The notes beneath the pieces are model-generated. The model saw nothing but the letters and a program-made list of their open reading frames with translations. It had not been told where the DNA came from and made no database searches. The position numbers and the translations under genes are program-made. Shown here piece by piece: positions 49,601 through 62,973 of a stretch of 64,000 nucleotides of DNA. How positions within the stretch are numbered: the stretch's first letter is position 1; each line of letters starts with the position of its first letter. Origin of the DNA: Polytrichum commune (lineage: Eukaryota; Streptophyta; Polytrichopsida; Polytrichales; Polytrichaceae); assembly GCA_950295325.1 (NCBI GenBank), contig OX485805.1, positions 4,714,501 to 4,778,500 of the forward strand. The letters are read 5' to 3'.

Positions 49601-50338
49601 TGTTGCTGCGCCTCGAAAGGTATCTACCATTCCATACAGCCAGTTTGTCTACAATATCGTGACTTGTAGACCTGACTTGTCTCCTAAGATTTTTCATACA
49701 GGATGTATTCAAACGATTTCCTTGCAATGCAGGTCCAGAAAATTGATGTCAATTATGACAAAACTTCAAAGCAAGTTGATGTGCGTATATTGAAAGAAAC
49801 ACTATGGTCCCGCCTTCAACACATCCAAAAAGCTCCTGATATTGTAAGTAGTTCCTTGCTGTATGACGTGCAGTTATTGTTGGTGGTCTGACCAGTGAAT
49901 GTCTCAAGCATGGGGCTTTAGGGTTTAGATCAGTAATTAGATTCTGACTGTTAAAAGAGTTTTAGTAAGACATCTCAGGGCATGTCAGTGGCTTCATCAC
50001 AGTAAGTCAACCACATTTTGAGAAAAGCTAATGCATAATGAACATTGGCTATTTGAGGATCTTATATAAGTCACCAATTAGCAGAAATTATGCTGCATTA
50101 TTTTATTTTAAAGTTACTGATGGAGTATACCATGACACAGGAGGAGGTTGACAAGGATACAACAGGTATCCCCTTTCAAAGGCTTCTAAATATTCTTCCA
50201 GAAGATTGTGCAGCAGCAGCAAGAGAGGACATATCTGTGCCTTTGTGTTTTATTTGCCTGTTGCATTTGGCAAATGAGCATAATCTGCGCATCACAGATT
50301 GCTCAACAATGGATGATCTCCGTATATTTAAAGGTTGA
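43664..50338 (+). CDS. CAPH: Condensin complex subunit CAP-H (kleisin, Barren family), 13 exons, 691 aa
   Basis: Kleisin subunit of condensin, which closes the SMC2/SMC4 ring and recruits the HEAT-repeat subunits to compact chromosomes in mitosis and meiosis (nuclear, chromatin-bound). Exons: 43664-43921, 45287-45388, 45708-45828, 46305-46378, 46722-46785, 46941-47147, 47659-47999, 48468-48618, 48778-49031, 49226-49256, 49456-49619, 49733-49843, 50141-50338; total 2076 nt, phases all consistent. Family signatures in order: EHILELHNNCIKLAAEN (about residues 70-86), NTWDLKLIDHL, CTLEAGVKIYSTRVDSVHSE, FTVDPLFQQTSAQFDEGG and AKGLLLNTL (about 209-235), WAGPEHWKYRKPRG, KIDVNYDKTSKQVDV, and the C-terminal LCFICLLHLANEHNL (about 661-675) that contacts the SMC head. 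Length is close to Arabidopsis CAP-H. Introns 2 and 7 start with GC. The start ATG at 43664 gives the expected short N-terminus before the first conserved block. Confidence 0.95.
43907..44945. repeat. Tandem duplication inside CAP-H intron 1
   Basis: Intron 1 (43922-45286) holds two copies of a block about 326 bp long (for example GCGCTTCTGTCTCTAGTTGT near 43984 and GCGCTTCTCTGTCTCTAGCT near 44310). A third fragment lies near 44865-44940 (ACATCCTGAGCCAAAGC). The second copy begins with GAAATGTACGCGTTCGCC at 44242, a relative of the real donor region GAAAATGTACGTGTCC at 43917, so a decoy donor-like site was copied with it. Confidence 0.8.
45389..45707 (+). other. CAP-H intron 2 with GC donor
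   Basis: Exon 2 must end after the AAG at 45386-45388 (residues NFQK) to join the conserved ASCTLEAG of exon 3 in frame. The next bases are GCATAA, and no GT is near. The acceptor is TTCGACAG. Confidence 0.75.
48000..48467 (+). other. CAP-H intron 7 with GC donor
   Basis: The exon ends GATGAGGAG and the intron begins GCAAGT, the textbook consensus for GC-AG introns. The acceptor is CCTTTCAG at 48467. Reading on without splicing gives a frame that stops at 48124 and loses the conserved WAGPEHWKYRK exon. Confidence 0.85.
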
Positions 50339-52414
50339 TGGTTGCAGTAACAGGGTCAGACCTGAGGATTGCAGCTTGTCACCCCTAGTTGCAATACATT
50401 TTCAGCTGTGTTAATTTTCTCCTTTGTGATTCTTGTGATTGCACAAGGGATTTTGATCTTTCACTCTAATTTACCCCTTTGGGTAGTGTATAAATACTCA
50501 GATTTTATTCAATAAAATTTTGATGAAATATCATGCATACAAGAAACCTTCTGATATTTGAATATCAACTTCTTGTGAGCTTTGGCTGACATTAACGGGT
50601 AGTGACCTAATTTATCAAGAAACTGAAGATGGGTTTCTAATAAGGTGCTGACGGAATTTATCTGTTCTGAATTATTACAAGAAGCTGAGATTGGGAGCGG
50701 ATGTTTGTTCTGTGCACTGGAGTAAACATTTCACCAGCTCCTCAATTCCTACTATGCCTTTCCAGAGTCAGAGGTTCCCAAGGCCTACCTGTTTTATAAA
50801 CTGGCTTAACTACAGTCTGTGCTTAGATTTTTTATATTATTGTCTTGACCTAATCTTGGCTAGTCACTTTTGATAATTTTACCATAGCAGGTAACAGTGG
50901 ATACTTATCACTCAAATAGGTATATCATAACTGATGATGTTTCCTCTCGTAAGGACAGTTTTTTGAATTACTTGTTTGGTAATCAGTCGTACACGTTGTT
51001 TGGAGTGTGTCTCCGCACTGTATTCTTGTGTTAGTCACCACTAGAGCTGGCCCTCCGTTTCAAAATCAATGTCCAAACTTCATACATAACTTAGCTTATG
51101 TGGATGCAGGCCGATCCGGCGATGACAATTTATACATGGATGGAGAGTCTGCAGAGAGTGCTTACTAAAATATTGTAGGGTTAGATGCCCTGTTTGGCTA
51201 AACGAAGACCTTTCAAAGGTGGACCGCGGAATCAACGGTCAATGGAGAAACTGATTTTTATGAAAGCCAGTGCGTAGGCGTATGGCATTGGGTCCATCGC
51301 CTGCTGGTGGGCCATCATAGCAGCACCGCGCAGGGTATGGTATTATTGCAAAAACCTCCCGTATACCTTCGAGTATCTTCTCCTTGCTGCTTGCAGCTTG
51401 AAATTCCAACAAGCTGCGCTAGGCTGCTGTGCTCCACCCCTTTACTGATTCCTGTACACGTGTCATGCTCTGCACAGGGCTCAGAGACGCATGCCACGTG
51501 GTAGGTAGAGAGGGCTCATTGTTTGTCTGAGGGAATGAAACTTGCTTATCATATCAAGTGCAACCATCGTATCATCAACGCGCCATCCATCCCTTCCATT
51601 GTAAGGCCAATCGACAATCCAAAAAGCGCTGGAATCTTACGACGCGGACATTTGTTTTCATCCATGTTCCAACAGTGATTCCGTGATCAATAGATGGTTG
51701 TGTTGTAATCGTAGATTGAAGGCCCCTAAAAATTACCAGAAGGGGGACATATAACTTGGTGAGATCTCTTGAGGATACTTTTGTTCCTCCGATTGCTTCT
51801 TCTCCGCTGTTTATTGCCTTCCCTCGAACTTGTACAACGCTCAGAGAATTTCCATGTCGTAATCTACATTCGTTTTTATTGGAGACTCCTGGCTCCCAGT
51901 GATCAACACTTGCGGAGGGATTTTTCTCAATTTGAGCGGGACACTAGTGTTTTGTGCAGCATTGCTGATAGCAGGTACCGTGCTCATAGTTCGAGGGCTT
52001 TCTGCCTTTCGTTCAGTTCAATTTGTTGCATTATGGGTCGCGCTGGCTTCAGTGGCCCTTGAAGATTCGAATTTTTTTCGCATCTAAAGTTGGGTAAAAA
52101 GTTTAGTGGTTCAAATATCTGCTCATGCCACGCTTCTTGGGTATTTAGAAATTTGCCGATACCATCTGTCAGTCGCAGAGGGTTTTGGGTGAGTTGCCTC
52201 TATGCATCGAATGCAAGATCACATTGCGTACCTTTAGCTTCTCAAAATTTGATAATTCCACCCTTAAAACAGCTGCTTGTGGTTCCTCTCCATCGTCTCC
52301 GGACCAGTCAAATATTTGCGGACAGTATTTTATTGTTACGGTGAGTTAACCTCAATCTGTTTTTGTGCTTCTTGTCAGACACATTTTAATTGTGGGCAGA
52401 CGCATTGGCTTGAG
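50339..52414. other. Intergenic between CAP-H and limit dextrinase
   Basis: The first part is the CAP-H 3' untranslated region with a polyadenylation signal. The last few hundred bases should hold the limit dextrinase promoter and 5' untranslated region. Frames at 51769-52344 show no conserved motif. Confidence 0.5.
50511..50516 (+). terminator. Polyadenylation signal AATAAA of CAP-H
   Basis: AATAAA in a U-rich context (TTTTATTCAATAAAATTTTG), about 173 bp after the stop codon. Confidence 0.55.
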
Positions 52415-55400
52415 ATGGTGACAACCATTGCATCGCCATCACCTGCATTGCGAAGTCCTGCACACTTGTCTTCATCGCGACGTATAGCGCCAACCACGCG
52501 GGCCTCATGTATAACGGAAGTAAAAGTGGACACGACCTCTAAATGGAATCATTTGCTGAGTATCTCTGATTTTAGACGGCGGTCGGCACTCATTGGCGGT
52601 GGTCTTGCAAGAAAAGGGACATCGATCATGGCGTCGAGTGTCTCAATGCAGAATACGGAGGAGATGGAAGGGCACGCTGGTGGCACTGTGCGCATCAAAA
52701 TTCATTACAGCAGGTGAATATGGACACCGGCCACAGATAACCCATTGTACAACTAGATTGTGAGTTTCAAAATATAACCTTAGAGTTATCAGAACCTGTG
52801 GTGATCCTTATAAGTGAATTATTGTCATCCTCCGGAGGTTCTGTTGGCAGATGTAGCATCGAACCTTCACTTTCACTCACCTTCTCATGATTGTCCTTCT
52901 GCCAACTATTTGATTACGAAGAGCTGCTCAGGTGATCCGACTCAAACGCCACCAAAGTGTCTGTAGGCTGTTCACTGACTGGTCCCTTTCATTATCGTGT
53001 GGGTTCATGGTTGTAGGAAGAATGGTGCCTACGAGAACTGGGGTCTGCACATTTGGGGCGATGCGAAGCCGCCAACTCCGTGGGACCATCCCTTGGCCCC
53101 AGTTGGATCAGATGAGTATGGGGTGTTCTGGGAAGTGGATGCCAAATTGGATGGCGATCTACATTTTGTGGTACACCAAGGAGATGCCAAGGTGGAGCCC
53201 CAAAATCTTTGCCCAACAACTCCGCTGGATTTTGAATTCGAAACCTCAAACCTTGGCATCGTAAGAGTATGGAAGACTGTACATGAGGGAATCTTTGTAA
53301 TCGATCCTCCAAAAGCTCTTTTTTGAATACTAATAATAAGGAATTTGGTCACAGGATTGCGGAGGAATGGTGTTGAGTATCAAAGATTCAGAGATTTGGC
53401 TAGTCTCGGGAAGGCCAACACTGTTCACCGAAAAGCCTGACATTGCATCCCTTCCTCAGGTTCGGCAGGACATGTTTTTGCAGTAATGCCAATTTTGGCT
53501 ATTTCTTTAAGTGCATTTCAAGCTGTCACTAATCAGACGAAAGAGTTGCAATTTCCATAGCTGTTTGGTCATTGCGCAATTCTTGCCGAGTCTATACCTT
53601 GCTGAGTATTTGTGAACCTATGCTCAAAGATTAGGTGCTAATAAATAAACAGGTGCAGTTTTCTTGCGATTCTACAATATGTCAATTAGGCAGATAACCC
53701 AGTTTGCAAAAATTGGACTTCAACATTGATCTATCTCATTCTCTACTGGTTTTTGTCCAGATATTTGCAAAACATCTAGTTCCGATGGCAAGATTCTTGT
53801 GTGAGCCGTTTTTAAATTGGCTATTGGATGGTTTTTGTTGACAGGGTGACCTTGGAACATCTCGAGCGCTCTGGATAGCAGAGGACTTGATTGCATGGAA
53901 AGTTGATATAGAAGACCCCCAATTTTATCTTCATGCGAGTGAAACTGCCAACTTAAAAGTTACTGCCAAGGGTGTGGAAGGTCTGTCTCCAACTCCTTTC
54001 ATGGCTTATGAAACGGCTCTTATTCAGAGGATCGATACTACCATCGATATTGTTCACGAGATGTTTCTTATTGTTATTTTAAAAACATTTGATCGACCTT
54101 TTTCTCTGCCGGTTGACCTATGCAGGGGCGGATGTTGCTGTGAAACTTGAAGAGGAACCAAGCGGTCTTCCTCTCAAGGTAATTACAGAGTATATGTTAT
54201 GTTCACCTATTTCAATGTATTGTTCAAAACCTTGGATGCCATTTGACAACAAGGCAGGAGTTTGGCATAGCTTTGAAGAGAAAAGTTGGATTTCAGTTCT
54301 TGGTTCTGACCACAACACCATTGAAGTCCTCACTTTCATTTCTCCCTCCTTTGGCAGGTGTTGAAAAAATTTCCCCATTTGGCAGGGTATCATTGTCTGC
54401 GATTACCTGCAGGTTCCAATGCCAAGAAATTGGTCAAGTCTCAATTAGCATTGGCTGCCATCGATGGTAAGATGATTGTCCCTTTAACAAGTACAGGATC
54501 ATCTGTCTTAATTGTATTCTACACCTTGACTTTAGCCAAGCTTTGTTAGGCTTGCTATCTTTTTGGCTCCAATTGATGTGCACTTTGGGTGTTGTATGAA
54601 CAGCGGCAGGAGCACCTGTTGATGCAACAGGTGTCCAACTACCAGGTGTGTTGGATGACATGTACTCTTATGATGGTCCTCTTGGCGCAAATGTGACTGA
54701 AGATGGTGTTGCACTTCATGTCTGGGCACCCACTGCACAGGTATGATCCTCTGTGCCCTTTTATAAAATTCAAGGGTTCTTGGAAGTTCATATTTTGTTG
54801 ACTTTGAGTTGGATGTAAACTGGCAGTTATTAAATTACGTTGATCCCAATACCATGTTGCAAGTGCCAATTATAGATACCTGTGATTTGACAGTATTCAA
54901 TTAATATTGTGGAATTGACACACTTTGGGAGTTGTAACAGGTGAGAGAAGCCAAAAAATCTTAGTGCCCAATAGCTATGCATATTCACTTTCGTTCCACA
55001 TTATTGGAGTAGGGAAAGTCTCGAGAAGGTAGAGGCTGCAAATAAGTACACACGCTTCACTACTTCAAGCAGCTCCTTCTTCGTTTCGTTCTTTCATAGT
55101 AGGTGGAACTCAACGTCTTCCTCAGAAATCCATCATGAATCTTAATTGCACTAATAATTGATTACGCTTACATTATCCTGTTACTCGCTGTAGAAGTTTG
55201 GGTGGGACTGACTTATGGGAGGGAGGGTGTTGCAGAATGTGCATTTGTTGTTATATTCCACACCCACAGGTGGGGAGCCTGATGAGAAGGTGCAGCTTCA
55301 AGAAGAAAATGGGGTGTGGTTTACAGAAGGACCAAGTGCTTGGAAGGGAAAGTACTACCTTTATGAAGTCACAGTCTTCCATCCAGTAACCCAACAAATT

Positions 55401-58400
55401 GAGACATCTCTTGCAAATGATCCTTACTCTCGAGGGTAAGCACACTATGCTTCCACTTAAGCGAGTTTCATCAAATACTCCTATAAGGAACTGTTATTCT
55501 TATTCTAATCCTAGCCCTCACTGTACCACCGATGTTTTTGAACAATTCACACAATACATCACATCTTTGGAAGGTTGGGATTGACCCATTAACAGCCTTA
55601 GAGTATTTTCATTCATAAAAATTGAGGAACTTCACTGGACTGCTTAAGGTCAACATGGAGTAATCATCATTTCTCACTCCTGTTCTTGTTCCATACTATC
55701 TGATGCTCATCACGACAAGCAGAATAACCTGCTGTTTGTTTGCCACCATGTTTGCAAACGTAGCAACACCTTTTTTTTTTGATTGTGTAATACTATGTGG
55801 ACTGTGCAGGCTCTCTGCCAATGGAGAACGATCTCTCATAATTGACATGGCAGATGCGCAAATTGCCCCAGAAGGCTGGGCAACACTTGCAAATGAGAAG
55901 CCAGAACTTGAATGTTTCAACGACATTGCCATTTATGAGCTGCACATCAGAGATTTCAGGTGCAGATGATAGATATATTCCTTACGGACAGCTGTGATGA
56001 GATAGGACTTCTCGTTAAATCATCTATCTTTGCATCCGTACAACAGGTATTTGTGAATTTTCTAATATGTGCGTGTGCTCATCCAGCATATCAGATAAGA
56101 CTGTTGACCCTGTTGTAGCTGGAGGTTACCTGGCATTTGCACAAAAGGTACACTCCGTTCCCCTGGTCAAGTTGTCATGTTTTGTAGGTTCAAAGGTAGT
56201 GGCATTGTGCAACATCCATATCAAAATATGCATGGAAGCCACAACTGACAATATACAGGCCATATGTGGATAGGACTCTGCAGGAGTTGCACATTTGAAG
56301 AGGCTTGCTGAGGCAGGGTTGACCCACATTCACTTGTTGCCATGCTTTGACTTCTCAAGTATTGATGAGAGAAAGGAGACCTGGAAATCCGTAGGTAAGT
56401 CCATGTAGCATCAATTGGTTGTTGGCAAGTCAATGTTCTGACATCGTTTTCCTTATTCAACCATAATTCTGTGTTAAGTAAATCTTTGTGTTGTCCAACT
56501 CTTGACTAGAGTTATCTACACTTACATAATGTATACAAGCTGGGGTTTTTGTAAGAATAATCCAATCCGGTTGTGTATGTCTTATTTAATGCCAATAAGA
56601 GCTTCTAGCTGTGATCCATGGATCAGTTCCTTCCAGCTTTTAGGATTTCAATTCAAATTGATATATGTCGTCATCATTAATTCTTTTAAGCTTGAGAGGG
56701 AGATGGTACTACTTCTTGGGACTTTCAGACCATCTTTCTAACAAGCAATTTACTGTTTCTGTCTTGCTAGATGTGGAGAAGTTGGCTGCATGTGCACCTG
56801 ACTCAGAAGAGCAACAGGCTGCTGTAGTAGAAATTCAGGACGAAGATGCATTCAATTGGGGGTAATATATCTGATCACTCCTCTATGTTTCTATGGAGCA
56901 ATGTTTTAGTCATCACAAAGTATGAGTTGATGACTTCTCACATTTCAGAAGGATGAGGTCAGTTGCATTGTTGAGAAGACTTTAGAGGTGACACGGCAGC
57001 ACATGGTTCCCACTACATGGAATATGGACAGGTTGTGCCAAAAAATGGTATCTCTCCATACTTTTTTTGTAATGTTATGCCATTATCTTTGAGAGGCAGA
57101 TAGAGTAAATGAACATCATAATTAATTACCCTGTAAATTTTCAAGGCTCCAGAATCTTAGAAAGGATGTGGTTTGTGTAGATATGACCCAGTACATTATG
57201 GTGTTCCAGAAGGTAGCTATGCAACAGACCCTAATGGGGAAAAACGCACAATAGAGTTTCGGACAATGGTGCAAGTAAGTGTCTCTAAATTGTTCTTAAC
57301 TTGCCTAAATCATGATGGAATGATGTGCTATCATGTCTTCTTTTATGAGCTATCCTCCTATTCGTTATCTCTAGATCATCTAGCTTAACTTGGTGGTCCC
57401 CATAAAATGCCATTCCACTGTTCCCCTATATTCTGAAAGTGCCTCTTGTGCAGTTAGTGTAAAATTTGACATCGACAGTGTGCTGATTATTCGGGTTATT
57501 TCTGGACAGTGCTCAATCTGAGTTGCATTTGATATCTCATATATTGGTATTCCTGGCTGAGTTTAACCTCAAAGTCCTACATATCACAGGCTCTCAACAG
57601 GATGGGATTGCGAGTGGTGCTTGATGTTGTATACAATCATCTTCATGGAAGTGGACCTTCAGGCTACCACTCCTGTCTGGATAAGGTGCAGTAGGAGTTT
57701 CTGAGCATCACGATGTATTTAATGTTCTTCCAAGTTACAGTACAGCTTGAGAGAGTGTTTAAATGTAGTTCTTTGGAATACTGGTAAAAGTCACTGTTCT
57801 GACAGGGTCCTACGACCTGAAGATAAACTATCTCGTTCTGATCTGTTCTGATCTGTTCTGTTCACCAGTCGTTGCAAGTGCAAACCTGTATTATTTCTCA
57901 TATTTGATTATGCATCAGATTTTTCATTCGTCTTTCACCTGAACAGTGGATGCATGTGAGTGACGTGCATTATAAATAGTTCACTTCTGACTGTAGTTAA
58001 ATCATGTAATTCCCAGGGCACATTCTGCTACTGAAGGTTCAATGTTCTTACTGTACTACATGAGTGGCATCTGAATAAGGAACTCTCACAGGTTGTGCCA
58101 GGTTATTATCTTCGGCTTAACAAGGATGGAGCCATTGAGAACAGCACATGCATGAACAACACAGCCAGTGAGCACTATATGATGGATCGCCTTATTGTTG
58201 ATGACCTGAAGCATTGGGCTGTCAATTACAAGGTCAATTCCTTTCACAATTTCCTCAGAGTATGATTACCAGCAGCAGTGTTCTACACTTTCAAAAAATG
58301 ACGTCTGACTCGTTTATTTTCTTTTCGTTTTTGGAGAAGCAGTGCGAGAAGTCATTAGTGGACTTTGAAAAAAAGAGTAGAAATGTTACTGCAGAGTTGA

Positions 58401-61400
58401 GCCCTGTAACCAAACTGCTTTGACATGTCTGGACTTTCAGGTGGATGGCTTCCGATTTGACCTCATGGGACACCTTATGAAACATACCATGGTAATTAGT
58501 CTCATTTATGGCCACTCCAATTCTATGTTGGTTTCAAACACGCATCAAAACTCTGTTTTCAGATTACTTGGTGATTGGCAATCTGCCATTGCTGATATTT
58601 TATTGCCAAAGATTAATGCAATGATGGATGTATGCTTGGATATAGCTGCGAGCAAAGGAAGTTCTCAGGAGCTTGACTGTAGAGAAAGACGGTGTGGATG
58701 GTTCAAAAATTTACATGTAAGCATAGCATACTCTCCTATTACATACTAAAACCAAACTACAGGATGAGATCCACATATGGAAATTTGTTAGTGAGACCTG
58801 CAAATTCATATGGATGCCTGATATTTGTGGGCATATAGTATACTACTATGTACTTCGGACAGAGCTGAAAGTGTAAACGGAAACAAGTAGTGCTCCCCAA
58901 GTTAGTATTATCCTCCATTCTTGCAGCTTTTGTCCTAGAATTTTTTATTTTTCTGTTCAGATTGAGTTCCCTTGACAAATACAGTTTCCTTGTCTCAAAC
59001 ATATGAGCCATGGACATGTTTCTCGTGGTGCAGTTATGGTGAAGGATGGGACTTTGGAGAAGTAGCCAACAATGCACGAGGTGTCAATGCTGTGCAACGG
59101 AATTTGGCTGGGACAGGCATTGGCAGGTTAGATTGCACCAGAAATCAACAAATATGAAAATTTCTGCCTCTATGTGTCTGACTAGACATGAGACAAACGT
59201 TTTTAGTTTCTTAAAATGTTGGTTTTGTGCAGCTTCAATGATAGGGTGCGGGACACAGCTATTGGTGGCTCCCCATTTGGAGATCCCTTGCAGCAAGGTC
59301 TTCTGACTGGTCTAGCCCTCCAGGTAATGCGTCCCCTGCACTAGTAATCCTAGTTGTCAGCCAATGGCGTTCTAGCTATCAATACTTATTTATATTCTAG
59401 CAGGACTTAAGATCCTTTCAATTTGAAAGTGCCTATGGAACTTGGAGATCATGTACTGCTGAAATAGATAGAGGACGTTTTCTCTAATGGTCTTTGATTG
59501 CATTTTATTTTCTAATTATAGTCATAACTTGGGAATTCAGCCAAATGCGTTGTTTCAAGGTGGAGAGAAAGCCATGCATAACACCCTTGCAGCAACTACA
59601 GATTGGGTTCGGGTAAGGGTTCTTGTCATCTTATATTTCTCTCTTATTGGCCTCAAGATGGCCTCTTATTGCTAAGGCATCACCAACTATGAAATTACAG
59701 CCTTTGAATATATAGAGTAGTGTATACTGATTTATTTGCAACGTGGATATGACACAGCTAGGATTGGCTGCTAACTTGAAAGACTACGTATTTGTGTCCC
59801 ACAAAGGCGATGAGGTATTCTTAATATACTCAATCCTGCAATATATTCTGCTGCCTCTCTTCCTCACTTCTCACCTGAAATCACCACTCATCCCTTGAAT
59901 TATGGTTCAATCGAGATAGTTCTCAAAGATTTGCTTCAATTTAAGTGATTTCGGTGTTTTACATGATGTAAGGAGTCAATAATCGATTTGTGCAGGTCAA
60001 AGGGGTCGAGGTTCTAACTCATGACAATATACCAGTTGCATATGCTGCCAGTCCTGAGGAGCTGGTATGTAATAACTTCTCAGAATCTCAATCTTTCTTT
60101 AGTACCAGAACTCAGTTGATGCTATAGAAGCTCAAGATGACCTGCCATCTACAGTCTCACAGTTTTTGTATATTGCACCACCACTGGAAGAAGTTACATT
60201 TCACATATGCCCAAAATTGAATGCTCTTTTGGATGTGATCAGGTGAATTACGTTTCAGCTCATGATAACGAGAGTTTGTTTGATATTATCATGCTTAAGG
60301 TAAAGTCTCCCTTGCATGAAAATCTGTTGAAACATCCTGAGGCAGGTGTTGTTAAATTTGTATTGTATTAATCATTTGTCTGTCATTGGTTCAATTCAAT
60401 GAGCACAATTACGGCCCTGGAGTATCTTACACATACAAAACAGTGGAGTGAGTGATGTCTTATGTGAATATCTTAAAACGATCTCAACTAACCCAAACAA
60501 CTATTGCCCCACGTCTCATTTGATGTGATCAACCTAGCACTATCTTGAGATTTAGAGCTGCAACTTTAGGTTCTGACTTCAAAGAATGGCGTGCAGAGTG
60601 CAGCCACGGTTACTCTTGAAGAAAGGTGTCGCATCAATCATTTGGCGACAAGTATTGTTGCTCTTGCCCAGGTGCATTTTCTATTCCAAATTCGATCTCC
60701 ATCTGATTCAGTACAATCCTTGTCTTGTAGCTTGACAGAATTGCCACAGGTCATGTATATGTGTTCCGATTGATGATGTACAGGTGTGTATCTGTGCAGG
60801 GAATCCCTTTCTTCCATGCAGGAGATGACATGTTGCGCTCCAAGTCCCTGGACCGTGATTCGTACAACTCGGGAGATTGGTTTAACAGGTAATATATCGA
60901 AGTCAGTCGTTCATTAATATTTGTGTTGAACAACTTTGGATGCTTTCCATTTACAACTTCAGATTCACATTGCACTGATCTCATTTTGTTCATCTGGTCC
61001 AAATATAGGTTGGACTTCTCATATGAGACAAATAACTGGGGCGTGGGCCTACCTCCAAAGGGCAAGAACGGTGAAAAATGGCCACTGTCAGTATCTCTCT
61101 CGTCCTACTCATTAATCTAGGCTTCTTCACCTTGCAATAGTACAACCCAACTTGAATGAAGAGATTTGACTTCTGTTTTGAGTATTGGCAAATCTTTGGT
61201 TTTCCTACTGGTCGGTATTACACTTAGCAAAGGCCATTATGAAACCATATGGATTTTTTGTACGAGATGGTTAAACAGGAGTGGAAGCACCCATAATCTT
61301 TAAATGCTCTTGGAAGAAATTATGTGTTCATTTACCTGCTGCATAGTTTCACATGTAGAAACAATGGGCAAGATGTGCATGGTAAAATAATGATCTGTCT

Positions 61401-62973
61401 TTCGTCTGACAGCATGCGGGAGTTGCTATCAAATCCGGCATTAAAGCCCAGCAAGGAGCACATCCTTGCGGCTGTAGAAAACTTCCAGGAGCTTCTGCGT
61501 ATACGGTTCTCATCACCCTTGTTCCGGTTGAAGACTGCCAATGCTATTCAGGTACTGATAAAGGAACATCATGTTGGTTATAAATAAGGGGACTTCAGAA
61601 GGGCAAATACAGATGTTACTTAAATAATTCGAGTCCAATATTCAAAGAAACCAGGATACTGATGTGTTGGCAGGAACTGACAAAGTGATAACTTCTAATG
61701 ATCAGAACAGCATTTTAGGTAACAATAGAGCTTTGAGGCCAGCCAACGACCATGAGAAACATTTAAATAACCTATATTTATCACTTCCCAATTACACAAT
61801 CGACTTGTACAGGCTGCACTCTACTTTGACACTTACTACTTTGTTTTTGCTATGATGTTGAAATTCTTCAGGCAAGACTGAATTTTCACAACACTGGACC
61901 CATGAGCATTCCAGGAGTCATTATTTTCAGCATTTCTGATGGCGATGAAGGGAAACCTGGTCTATCTCAGCTTGATTCCAAGTAAGTTCTCAATTTCAAG
62001 TTCAAGTTCAAACTTTAAGTAATGGTGCACGCAATCTGTTTCTTCCATGCCAAAAATCGATTTGTTTTTCGTAAGCAGTGAGCAATGATTTTGGTTCACA
62101 CACCGAGTCTGAAAGAGGTGCTGATGATAACAGAAATACCTACAATGGTTTCATTGATATCTCTTCTGCAGCTAGTCGTTCTTCTGGTCTTTCGAGTTAT
62201 AGCGTTTGTTGTTTATAGCTCTAAGTCATTTTCCTCCATTATGTAGCATTTGACTTCACACTACCAACAGGGATGTGTGAGCAAGATGCAGTAGGTGCAT
62301 ATACTAATCTGGCGTCAAGATTATATGAGGCTATAAGTTCTAACCTACATGCTGTCACTCTGCAGGTTCAGAAGGATTGCTGTGGTGATCAATGCAAGAC
62401 CAACAAAACTTAGCACAGAGGTGGAGGCTTTGAAGTATCTCCCTCTCACACTGCACCCTGTTCAGGTACGCAAATTAGCTGAATTTGTGGCAGGCCTGGG
62501 ACTCAACATATGGGTGGGTTAACAATAGGGCCTAAGACCAATGAATTCTTTTGAACCCAAGGAGTTTACACTAGGTTCGAGTCCGATGTTTAAATTAAAT
62601 AAATTGACTCTTCCTCCAAGTCTTGTCAGTCCAAGCTCCAGAAAAATACTTCCTAGTATGAGAAACCAATCTTCAAGCTTGGGTCCAGTTTTTAGTCCGA
62701 ATGCAAGGTCCATTGAGGAGTGTTCTGGATTCAAAGTTTCTTGAACCTGAATGGAAATTCACAGTAAGACCTCCCTATATAAGCAGCTTGTTGGCAGTGC
62801 ACTTGATAGCTTGCAGCAGGGCTCCATGCATCAGACCATTTTTGTAAGGCTTGTTTCTGTCTTTTCAGGCTACCTCACATGATGAAGTTGTACAAGAATC
62901 AAGGTTTGAGCCGAAAACTGCAGTCTTTGAGGTCCCAGCTCGAACCACAGCAGTGTTTGTTGAATTGCGGTGA
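52415..62973 (+). CDS. PU1: Limit dextrinase / pullulanase-type starch debranching enzyme with N-terminal CBM41, 30 exons, 1074 aa
   Basis: Hydrolyses alpha-1,6 branches of limit dextrins and amylopectin fragments in the plastid. Exons: 52415-52713, 53017-53191, 53355-53459, 53845-53980, 54126-54178, 54358-54466, 54604-54740, 55236-55435, 55810-55959, 56087-56147, 56274-56394, 56771-56861, 57181-57274, 57590-57685, 58092-58232, 58441-58491, 58646-58716, 59034-59126, 59233-59323, 59541-59612, 59758-59814, 59996-60064, 60243-60299, 60597-60671, 60800-60888, 61009-61086, 61413-61551, 61872-61981, 62366-62465, 62869-62973; all GT-AG, in phase, 3225 nt. Domains: Ser/Thr/Arg-rich putative transit peptide (1 to about 75); CBM41 (about 92-188, [11 protein letters not shown] and [12 protein letters not shown]); N2-like region; CBM48 (about 315-425, [11 protein letters not shown]); GH13 core with [10 protein letters not shown] (586-595), GFRFDLMGH (nucleophile D663), YGEGW (acid E700) and SAHDNE (D832); C-terminal beta domain ending [13 protein letters not shown]. 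All catalytic residues are present. The ATG at 52415 is preferred because it starts a transit-peptide-like sequence; an in-frame ATG at 52277 would add a cysteine-rich stretch unlike one. Confidence 0.95.
62466..62868. repeat. Dispersed repeat in limit dextrinase intron 29
   Basis: Within this intron, 62550-62750 aligns in order with the intergenic repeat at 30000-30190 (shared AATCTTCAAG-TTGGGTCCA and GAGTTTACACTAGG blocks), in the same orientation. It is therefore a transposed repeat copy that the gene tolerates in an intron. Confidence 0.6.

Noticed and set aside
52992-53352. Two minus-strand frames of about 107 codons opposite limit dextrinase exon 2
   Set aside because: Shadow frames of a conserved coding exon (CBM41) on the other strand.
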